Source of the DNA: Alphaproteobacteria bacterium UBA3612
Lineage (GTDB): Bacteria > Pseudomonadota > Alphaproteobacteria > Sphingomonadales > Sphingomonadaceae
Length of the DNA: 54,930 nt
Assembly (NCBI GenBank): GCA_002375465.1
Contig: DFLT01000016.1
Location: 468 to 55,397, forward strand
Reading direction: 5' to 3'
A program made the position numbers and the translations under genes. Numbering within the stretch: position 1 is the first letter of the stretch; the number at the start of each line of letters is the position of its first letter. The notes beneath the pieces are model-generated. The model searched no databases, was not told the DNA's origin, and saw only the letters and a list, made by a program, of their open reading frames with translations. Shown here piece after piece: positions 42,993 through 49,788 of this stretch.

Positions 42993-43876
42993 GCTTAGCC
43001 GAAGCAATCACGCGTCGTCGCGGTGGCGACTGGCATGGAAGCTGGGGAAGCTTCGCCGCCCCAGGCCATAGCCCCCGCGACCGGGGCTGTACCGTACGGG
43101 ACGCGCCCGGCGCACCTGACAATGTGCTGTACCATTCCTTTAATGGCGCAGATCCGCTTGCCCTCAAGGACGAAGACCGACGGGCAGGTATTCTGCCTGC
43201 TTTTAACGGGTCGCAGCGTCAACCGACTGTTATCGACCACGCCGCAGCGGAGCAGGCGCGAAAAGCTAAAGACCTGCGCCGCCAAGCAATGCGTAGGCTC
43301 GCCCTCGAGGTAGCGACAGAAACCCAGCCAGTATGGGGGACGCTCGTTGAGCCGTACCTTCGAGAACAGCGAGGCGTCGATATTCCTACTGATGCAGATC
43401 GAGTTCTTCGTTTCCACCCCGCATGTATGTTTGGGGAAGGTGTTCGCCTCCCCTCGATGGTGGCGATCATGCGGGATCCCATCACCGGCAAGTTCTCTGG
43501 AATTCACCGCACCGCCATCGATGAAGGTGGAAGGAAAGTCGGGCGCAAGATGCTCGGCGACCCCGGAGCTATCATGCTCACGCACTCAGCGGACGTGACG
43601 ACCGGGCTCGGCGTATGCGAAGGTATCGAAGACGGCCTAGCGCTGCTTCAGGCCGGTTTTGCGCCTGTGTGGGCGATGGCGACCGCTGGCGGGATTAAGC
43701 GCCTACCTGCCCTTCCCGGTATCGAAGCGCTGACCATCTTCGCGGACCACGACGACGCCGGCATCGATGCTGGCCGTCACTGCGCGCGGCAATGGGCCGA
43801 TGCGGGCAAAGAGGTTGCCCTGCGCATTCCAGATACCCCCGGCGCCGACTGGGCGGATACCTGGAGGCATAGATGA
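42989..43876 (+). CDS. Toprim-domain primase-like protein
   Basis: A 295-residue protein with an N-terminal part like DUF7146-type primase-helicase fragments (HPACMFGEGVRLPSMVAIMRDPITG, FSGIHRTAIDEGGRKVGRKM) and a C-terminal Toprim domain (VCEGIEDGLALLQAGFAPVW, LTIFADHDDAGIDAGRHCARQWADAG) holding the catalytic glutamate and the DxD-like pair. No zinc ribbon is visible at the start. It probably primes replication of the element together with the following ATPase, whose gene it overlaps by 4 nt. The ATG at 42989 is chosen over one 36 nt upstream because of the ATGA overlap. Confidence 0.8.
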   Translation: MSLAEAITRRRGGDWHGSWGSFAAPGHSPRDRGCTVRDAPGAPDNVLYHSFNGADPLALKDEDRRAGILPAFNGSQRQPTVIDHAAAEQARKAKDLRRQAMRRLALEVATETQPVWGTLVEPYLREQRGVDIPTDADRVLRFHPACMFGEGVRLPSMVAIMRDPITGKFSGIHRTAIDEGGRKVGRKMLGDPGAIMLTHSADVTTGLGVCEGIEDGLALLQAGFAPVWAMATAGGIKRLPALPGIEALTIFADHDDAGIDAGRHCARQWADAGKEVALRIPDTPGADWADTWRHR

Positions 43877-45132
43877 TGGACATCGACACCGCCGGCATCT
43901 CGGAACTTTACCCTGCATCTACGCCAGAACTCCAACAGATCGGCGTCCCTGCCGAGATGAAGATTTCGGCCACGCCATTCAGATGGCCAAATCCCGCGAC
44001 AATACCGCAGCGCAGTTGGCTCTACGGGCGCTATTTCCTCCGCGCCACGGTAGCTGCGATCATTGCTCCAGGCGGCATAGGCAAGACGATATTCGAGATC
44101 GCCACAGCACTTGCTTTGGCCAGCGGGAAACCATTCCTCGGAAAGCAGGTGTGGGAAGGTCCGCAGCGCGTCTGGATATGGAATCTAGAGGATGATGCGA
44201 CCGAACTGGAGCGCCAGATTACGGCGGCTGCAATCCATCACGGCATTTCGCCCGCTGACTGCGGCGACCGCCTTCTGGTCGACAGCGCAATGGAGGGACA
44301 GGGTCTCTGCACGGCTACCGAAGACGATGGAGGCTTCAAACTCTTGCGCCCAGTCTACGAGGCCGTCGTAGCCGAATTGCTGAACCGTAAGATCGATGTT
44401 CTCATGATCGATCCGTTCGTTAGTTCCCACCAGGTCGACGAGAACGCAAATGCCAAGATCGATGCGATCACGAAGGAATGGGCAAGGGTAGCAAAGCGAG
44501 CAGACTGCTGCGTCGTCCTCGTTCATCACACCCGAAAACTGGCGGGAGTTAAGGTCGGCGCGGAAGCCAGCCGCGGCGCCAAGGCCCTCACGGATGCTAC
44601 CCGCTCGACACTGGTCCTAAACCGCATGGACAATGAGGAAGCAGAAGGTTTTGGCATCGTCGATGATGAGGAGCGCCGCCGACACTTCAGCGTCCAGGAC
44701 GATAAACATAATCGCACCCCACCAGAAAAGGCCGACTGGTACAGGCTTGCCTCCATATGGCTCGGAAACGGGCAGGACGGACGGGGCGACAACATTGGTG
44801 TCGTCGAGGCCTGGACACCGCCTCACGCTACTGACGGCATTAACATAAAGGATCTGCGCGCCGTCTATAATGCGGTTGCCGATGGTGCTTGGCGAGAGAG
44901 TGTGCAGTCACCTGATTGGGTGGGATATGCCATTGCCACTGCCCTTAATATCGACGGCGATGATGCAGCTTCAAAAGCCCGCATCAAGCATCTTCTCAAA
45001 CGTTGGACAGGCAACCTACTCGTCCGCGTGAAGCGCAAAGATGACGCCCGCCGGGAACGGGTTTTCATCGAACCAGGCGAGTATCCCATGGACGGCGCTC
45101 CACCTTCAAAAGTGGAGCGGAACCATGTGTAG
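43873..45132 (+). CDS. RepA-like AAA ATPase (replicative helicase type)
   Basis: A 419-residue RecA-fold ATPase of the RepA/RSF1010-like helicase group common in phages and plasmids. Seen: Walker A APGGIGKTIFEIATALALA, the motif WIWNLEDDATELERQITAA, Walker B DVLMIDPFVSSHQVDENAN, and VVLVHHTRKLAGVKVGAEASRGAKAL (sensor and DNA-binding loop). A winged-helix-like tail (about 320-419) follows. It pairs with the Toprim gene as a replication module. Its 3' end carries the first two heptamers of the candidate origin. Confidence 0.85.
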   Translation: MMDIDTAGISELYPASTPELQQIGVPAEMKISATPFRWPNPATIPQRSWLYGRYFLRATVAAIIAPGGIGKTIFEIATALALASGKPFLGKQVWEGPQRVWIWNLEDDATELERQITAAAIHHGISPADCGDRLLVDSAMEGQGLCTATEDDGGFKLLRPVYEAVVAELLNRKIDVLMIDPFVSSHQVDENANAKIDAITKEWARVAKRADCCVVLVHHTRKLAGVKVGAEASRGAKALTDATRSTLVLNRMDNEEAEGFGIVDDEERRRHFSVQDDKHNRTPPEKADWYRLASIWLGNGQDGRGDNIGVVEAWTPPHATDGINIKDLRAVYNAVADGAWRESVQSPDWVGYAIATALNIDGDDAASKARIKHLLKRWTGNLLVRVKRKDDARRERVFIEPGEYPMDGAPPSKVERNHV

Positions 45133-45246
45133 CACGCGGAGCAACACAAGCCGCTCCACTCCACCCTCCCCCCCTTTAGGGGGAGGTGGTGGAGCAGGTG
45201 GTGCAATGGGTCATCCTGCAACCTGGAGCATTTCAGGTGGTGGAGC
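45097..45246. repeat. Cluster of GTGGAGC/GCTCCAC heptamers, candidate replication origin
   Basis: Five exact copies of one heptamer lie within 150 bp: GCTCCAC at 45097 and 45153, GTGGAGC at 45112, 45189 and 45240; near copies at 45159 and 45222. Two of them sit in a 17-bp direct repeat (AGGTGGTGGAGCAGGTG at 45184 and 45235). A GC-rich hairpin lies at 45161-45192. The gap 45133-45491 contains no convincing gene. Directly following a Toprim/RepA pair, this looks like iterons; regulatory sites are the alternative. Confidence 0.5.
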
Positions 45247-45426
45247 AGGTGCGTCGCTAGCGCTTCGATCAGGGAGAAGATGGAGGTTCGTCGAGGCTAC
45301 CTTCTCAGCCAGCCTGTCAGCCTCGCGTACGCACGCGCGAGGGACTGTACCGCAAACCCCTGCTGGAACGGCTGCATCGAAAGCACGGATTTCTGCGGTT
45401 CTGACACCATGCATTACATGTACCGT

Positions 45427-45440
45427 AAAACAGTTGTTTT
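45427..45440. promoter_or_regulatory. Interrupted palindrome AAAACA-GT-TGTTTT before the recombinase gene
   Basis: A 6+6 bp inverted repeat in an AT-rich patch 52 nt upstream of the serine recombinase gene. It could be a recombinase core or operator site, or part of a strand-opening region of the candidate origin. Only its position and symmetry support this. Confidence 0.3.
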
Positions 45441-45491
45441 ATAGCACAGCATGGAATACGGTGATTGCCTCACTGATCGAGGACAACACCG

Positions 45492-46103
45492 ATGACCCGC
45501 GCTGCGCTGTACCTTCGCGTCTCCACCGACCGGCAGACCGTCGAGAACCAACGGCGGGATCTACACAAGCTGGCGGACCTGAAGGGCTGGACGATAACTC
45601 AGACCTATACGGACGAGGCGCTGAGCGGTGCGAAGGGACGGGACAAGCGACCTGGGCTGGAAGCGCTGATGAAGGACGCAGCTCGTCGGAAGTTCGATAT
45701 CGCGGTGTTCTGGTCGGTGGACCGGCTGGGCAGGTCAACGAGCCAGGTGGCGACGGCAATGGCGGAACTCGACGCACACGGCATCGCACAGTTTTACCAC
45801 TCGCAGGCCATCGACACCTCGACCCCTCACGGGCGCGCCATGCTGCAGATGGCGGCGGTGTTCGCCGAACTGGAGCGGGCGATGATCGTCGAGCGGGTGA
45901 AGGCTGGACTGGCGAGGGCGAAAGCCGAACCGGAACACATTCGCCGCGCCAAGGGCAAGAGGCCGATTGGTCGTCCATCACTTCCGAAAGCCAAGGCCGC
46001 AGAAATCGTTCAGTTGCGCAGCGCGGGCCACAGCCTGCGCGCCACGGCCAAGGCATCCGGCGTGTCGCTGAGCACTGTTCAGAAGGTGCTGGCAACCGCC
46101 TAG
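45492..46103 (+). CDS. Serine recombinase, resolvase/invertase family
   Basis: A 203-residue small serine recombinase, which cuts and rejoins DNA by a covalent serine link. The catalytic serine is S11 in LYLRVSTDRQT; FWSVDRLGRSTSQV has the conserved arginines, and GRAMLQMAAVFAELERAMI is the long E-helix region. A C-terminal HTH (about 160-203, RSAGHSLRATAKASGVSLSTVQKVL) binds DNA. The size fits resolvases and invertases (Tn3, Pin), not the large phage integrases. The ATG has a GAGGA site. It may resolve dimers or invert a segment of this element. Confidence 0.92.
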   Translation: MTRAALYLRVSTDRQTVENQRRDLHKLADLKGWTITQTYTDEALSGAKGRDKRPGLEALMKDAARRKFDIAVFWSVDRLGRSTSQVATAMAELDAHGIAQFYHSQAIDTSTPHGRAMLQMAAVFAELERAMIVERVKAGLARAKAEPEHIRRAKGKRPIGRPSLPKAKAAEIVQLRSAGHSLRATAKASGVSLSTVQKVLATA

Positions 46104-46191
46104 CTGTTCATCCAAGTCTTTCCCCGTCCACCCTGCCGCTAGCGTGCCGGCCGGAATGGACAGCTTCTCCAGCACGCTGGAGCAGCATCAA

Positions 46192-46899
46192 ATGAATACC
46201 ATCATCACCGACAAGCGTGCCACCAAGGCAGCCGAGCAGACCATCGAAGCCTACTTCGACGCCGAAAGGGCGTTGACGTTGACCAAGGCCGAGATCGAAA
46301 CGCTGACTGCCAGCACAGAGCGCCTGCAGGCCCGCCTGGACCACGTTCACGAAGAAACCCCGACGACGACGGGCTACGGCGATGCGGACGCTGCTGATGC
46401 GCTCTTGGCCGATCCCGACATGAAGACGGGCAGTGCCATCATGGCCAAGCTCAAGCAGGCTGTGACCCGCGACAAGTCGGCAGTGAAAGCTCACCGCGAA
46501 GAGGCGGCGCCCCTCCGTGGCGGCATTGCCCGGGGCAAGCAGCGCATTGCCGCGCTGGAGGCGAAGGTGCCCGAACTGGAGGCTGATCTACACGATGCCA
46601 CCCTTTTCGCCGCCCATGCCTGCAGCGAAGCGTATTACAGCGAACTTGTCTCTCGTTCCGAAGCGATGCGCACCGAAATTCTAGATCCAATGTTTAACCT
46701 CTGGCGCATCAATGACGGTGCTTACAGACACCCGATGCGACATGGCCGGAAGATGCCGGAGGGCTGTTCGGTTCACGATCCCCGCCAGCTAGCAAAGCTC
46801 AGCCGTGCGGATGGGCGGAACACGAAAGCCATCTTCCCAGCTTGGGACATCGATGCGGTCGAGCCGTCTGCCCTCTTCGCCATGTTCCGCAAGGCGTAG
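46192..46899 (+). CDS. Coiled-coil protein of unknown function, phage-type
   Basis: A 235-residue protein with a long helical, charged N-terminal two thirds (KRATKAAEQTIEAYFDAERA; KQRIAALEAKVPELEADLHD) and a C-terminal part with FNLWRINDGAYRHPMRHGRK and IFPAWDIDAVEPSALFAMF. The family is not recognised. An ATG at 46156 would add 12 residues; 46192 has a GGAG site 9 nt upstream. It lies 5 nt before the terminase small subunit gene in the same direction, so a role in packaging or gene control is possible. Confidence 0.6.
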   Translation: MNTIITDKRATKAAEQTIEAYFDAERALTLTKAEIETLTASTERLQARLDHVHEETPTTTGYGDADAADALLADPDMKTGSAIMAKLKQAVTRDKSAVKAHREEAAPLRGGIARGKQRIAALEAKVPELEADLHDATLFAAHACSEAYYSELVSRSEAMRTEILDPMFNLWRINDGAYRHPMRHGRKMPEGCSVHDPRQLAKLSRADGRNTKAIFPAWDIDAVEPSALFAMFRKA

Positions 46900-46903
46900 G
46901 ACG

Positions 46904-47374
46904 ATGGCCAAAGACTCCCCTGCCCCTGCCCTAATCGACGACCAGCGCCGCGAAATTGCGATGGCAATCATCGACCGCATTGCGGCGGGGGAGTTCTTGA
47001 AGACGGCTTGCGAGGCCGATGGGCGGATATCGTCCCGCACATTGCACCGCTGGGTGAAGGCGGACGATGATCTCGCTGCAGAACTGGAATCCGCATGGCA
47101 CGAGCATGCTGAGAACCTCTACGCGGAACATGCTGCCTTGGCCGCAACCGCAAACCCTGAGAATGCGCAGGCCATCAAGGTTCGGCTCCACGCGCTGCAA
47201 TGGCGGATCGAGAAGCTATCCCCCGAGGTCCGGAAACGGGTTGAACATCACGTGACCGGCTCCGTCGACCATCGCCACCAGACGCTGGACCAGCACGGTA
47301 TTGAGGTCATCTCGGCAGCATTCGGCTTTTCGCCTCAAGTCCTCCTGCCTGCGCCGAAAGGGGATGACGAATGA
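46904..47374 (+). CDS. Phage terminase small subunit
   Basis: A 156-residue protein with an N-terminal HTH (IIDRIAAGEFLKTACEADGR, SSRTLHRWVKADDDLAAELESAW) and a helical middle (HEHAENLYAEHAALAATANP, then KVRLHALQWRIEKLSPEVR). This is the pattern of Sf6/Nu1-like terminase small subunits, which recognise the packaging site and start DNA loading. The ATG at 46904 fits the domain start. It overlaps the next gene by 4 nt. Confidence 0.75.
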   Translation: MAKDSPAPALIDDQRREIAMAIIDRIAAGEFLKTACEADGRISSRTLHRWVKADDDLAAELESAWHEHAENLYAEHAALAATANPENAQAIKVRLHALQWRIEKLSPEVRKRVEHHVTGSVDHRHQTLDQHGIEVISAAFGFSPQVLLPAPKGDDE

Positions 47375-47727
47375 GCTTCGCGAGCAGCACCGAAGTGCGA
47401 GAAATGATCGGCGATGCGGGGTTCCGGCGGCTGGTCGAACATTATGCGGGACGGGAGATCTACGTCCCCTTCGAAGGCAGCACGTCGGCCGCCGCCAAAC
47501 GGTTCGAGAAGATCATGGGCGACGACGCGCCCGCCCTGCAGGAAGCGTTTGCGGGAACCCACATTCGCGTACCCCGGCGCCTTGGCCCTGCGCGTGTGGA
47601 AGTCCCCCGTCTTGCCGCTGCCGGCCTGTCCCTGAACGAGGTTGCGGAGCGGCTCGATATATCCTTCGTCACCGCCGCCAAGTTTTACCCAATTCCGGTA
47701 CGTAACCCGGGCGTGTCAACGACTTAG
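47371..47727 (+). CDS. Small HTH protein, possibly Mor-like
   Basis: A 118-residue protein: two strand-loop repeats with YAGREIYVPFEG and FAGTHIRVPRRLG, and a C-terminal helix-turn-helix LAAAGLSLNEVAERLDISFVTAAKFY. The mix of a GG-x-IYVP-like strand with an HTH recalls the Mor/C activators of Mu-like phages, but similarity is by eye only. A regulator between the two terminase genes would be odd; it might instead act as a further DNA-recognition subunit. Confidence 0.5.
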   Translation: MSFASSTEVREMIGDAGFRRLVEHYAGREIYVPFEGSTSAAAKRFEKIMGDDAPALQEAFAGTHIRVPRRLGPARVEVPRLAAAGLSLNEVAERLDISFVTAAKFYPIPVRNPGVSTT

Positions 47728-47739
47728 GCCACGGCTAAC

Positions 47740-49287
47740 ATGCTCCGCATGTTTGAGACACCCGCCTCCATCTTCATGCCATACCAGGTCCAGGCGCTGC
47801 AGGACATGCAGACGTACGATCTGGTTGTGTACGAGAAGTCGCGCCAGATCGGATTGACCTGGACGGCGGCTTTCGCGGCGGCGGCCACGGCGATGAAGAG
47901 CAAGGCGCTAGGTGGCCGGGATTTCCATTATTCACCGCCTGCGCAGGATCTTTCTGCCGAGTTCATCGACGAGGTGAAGTTCTTTGCCGAGATCGTCTTC
48001 AAGCTCACGATGTCAGAGCCGGAATATGACACCGAGAACAAGCTCAAGCTGACATTCTCAAGCGGAAATTCGGTTTACGGCCACACTGGCGCCGCGCGGT
48101 CTCTTCGCGGCTCCAAGGGCAGCATCCTGATCGACGAAGCGGCGCATGTCGACGATCTGGAGGGCGTCATGGCCGCAGCCAGCGCGTGTACTATGTGGGG
48201 CGGCTCGATCACGGTCATCTCGACGCACTGCGGCGCCGAAAACCCCTTCGTGAAGCTCATAAACGATATTCACGCGGGGAAGCGCGGCGCCAGCGCGGTA
48301 GCGCGCCGTGTGACGTTCTCCGATGCAATCGAGCAGGGTCTGTACCGCCGCATCTGCATCGAGAACAAAGAGAAATGGACGCCTGAAAAAGAGGCTGCGT
48401 GGGAAGCCAGCGAGAGGGCGAAGGCCGGTCCCGCAGTGTCAGAGGAATATGACTGCGTTCCACAAGCCGGCCGGGTTCAATATCTCCTGCGCAGCGAGGT
48501 CGAACGGGCGATGATCTCCGTTGGCGCGCGCATGGCGCGGCTGAGCCTCAAAGACGATTTCACGGCCTTGTCCGAGAGCGAGAGGTTTGACCGCATCAAT
48601 GGCTGGTTCGACGCCGACGTGATGCCTGTCATTGCCGCGATGCCGCAGGACCGGTGCAGCTACATCGGACAGGATTTCGGACGCTCGCACGATCTGAGCG
48701 TGATTGCGGTCGGCCACGACACCGACACAGCGCGCCTCAATGTCCCGCTGATCGTGGAGTTGTCCAACGTCCCTTACGTCGAACAGCAGCACATCCTCGA
48801 CCGTATTGCGGGTGCTATCCCTCGCTTTGCCGCTGCCAAGCTGGACGCGACCGGCAACGGCGCTGTCATCGGGGAGAACTTCGTCCGTCGTTGGGGCGAA
48901 AGCCGCGTTGAAGCCGTGAAGCTGTCAGAGAAATTCTATCTCGCGCACATGCCGCGCCTGCGGGCGAAGATCACCGACGGATTGCTCCACCTGCCCCGCG
49001 ATGCGGAGGTTCTGGAGGATCTGCTCGCCATCGAACTGGTGAACGGCATTCCGAAGATCGGACGCGGCAGCGGCAAGCGTGGGCGCCATGGTGACGCTGC
49101 CATTGCCCTGATGCACCTGGTCGCGGCGGCGGATCGCCCTGCGGTTATTGAGCCGCATCGGTCGGCGGGACGCCGGGTCAGTTACATGCATTCCGATTGG
49201 GATCAGTTTCGTTTCCCGCACCGGGAACCGCTCGGCAGTAGCGGGTTCGGGGTCGTGCGGTCGCATCGCGTCGGATTGGCGGCTTAG
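47740..49287 (+). CDS. Large terminase, Mu gp28-like
   Basis: The 515-residue motor and nuclease for DNA packaging. The ATPase half has the unusual Walker A of Mu gp28-like proteins (EKSRQIGLTWTAAFAAAATA) and Walker B GSILIDEAAHVDDLEG with its glutamate. The nuclease half (about 300-500) holds GQDFGRSHDLSVIAVG, KLDATGNGAVIGE and GRHGDAAIALMHL, giving acidic metal residues. It appears intact. The portal and head genes that normally follow are missing; a gpG-like gene comes directly after, with no gap. Confidence 0.85.
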   Translation: MLRMFETPASIFMPYQVQALQDMQTYDLVVYEKSRQIGLTWTAAFAAAATAMKSKALGGRDFHYSPPAQDLSAEFIDEVKFFAEIVFKLTMSEPEYDTENKLKLTFSSGNSVYGHTGAARSLRGSKGSILIDEAAHVDDLEGVMAAASACTMWGGSITVISTHCGAENPFVKLINDIHAGKRGASAVARRVTFSDAIEQGLYRRICIENKEKWTPEKEAAWEASERAKAGPAVSEEYDCVPQAGRVQYLLRSEVERAMISVGARMARLSLKDDFTALSESERFDRINGWFDADVMPVIAAMPQDRCSYIGQDFGRSHDLSVIAVGHDTDTARLNVPLIVELSNVPYVEQQHILDRIAGAIPRFAAAKLDATGNGAVIGENFVRRWGESRVEAVKLSEKFYLAHMPRLRAKITDGLLHLPRDAEVLEDLLAIELVNGIPKIGRGSGKRGRHGDAAIALMHLVAAADRPAVIEPHRSAGRRVSYMHSDWDQFRFPHREPLGSSGFGVVRSHRVGLAA

Positions 49288-49788
49288 ATGGGCGTCAAGA
49301 TCACCTTCGACGATGGCGGGTTGAGCCTCGCGCTTCGTGGCATGGCAAAGAACAGCGAGGACTTGCGGCCGCTGTTCACTCAGGCTGCGAACTACATCGA
49401 GGATTCCGTCCGTTTACGCTTCGAAAGCGGGCGCGGACCGGGAGGACGTCCGTGGAAGCCGTCACGGCGGGCGCAGGAACAGAATGGCCAAACGCTCGTC
49501 GACCGTGGCCGTCTGCGCAGATCCATCACGTCGAACATCGGAAATGATTTCGCAGAAGTAGGCTCCGATGCCCAGGCGGAGAGTGCGAGCTACGCGGCCA
49601 CTCACCAGTTCGGTGCAAGGATCACGCCCAGGAACGGCGAATTTCTCGTGTTCAGCGGCGCCGATGGCGGGATGGTGTTTGCGCGGGAGGTCAACATTCC
49701 TGCGCGTCCCTTCCTGGGCTTCGACGAAGAGGACCGCACCGAACTCGAACTGATTTCCGACACCTTCTGGCAGGGACCGGTGCGATGA
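49288..49788 (+). CDS. Phage virion morphogenesis protein (Mu gpG / P2 gpS-like)
   Basis: A 166-residue protein with the signature of the family: an N-terminal helical part (LFTQAANYIEDSVRLRFESG), GPGGRPWKPSRRAQ, the line LVDRGRLRRSITSNIG, THQFGARITPRN and NIPARPFLGF. In Mu and P2, gpG/gpS act in head-tail or tail completion. Full length, no damage seen. Its stop overlaps the start of the tape-measure gene (ATGA). Confidence 0.85.
   Translation: MGVKITFDDGGLSLALRGMAKNSEDLRPLFTQAANYIEDSVRLRFESGRGPGGRPWKPSRRAQEQNGQTLVDRGRLRRSITSNIGNDFAEVGSDAQAESASYAATHQFGARITPRNGEFLVFSGADGGMVFAREVNIPARPFLGFDEEDRTELELISDTFWQGPVR

Noticed and set aside
45041..46195. A 384-residue plus-strand frame overlapping the recombinase gene
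   Set aside because: It runs through the repeat-rich gap and then in the wrong frame through a clear serine recombinase; the composition is low-complexity Gly/Ser/Arg.
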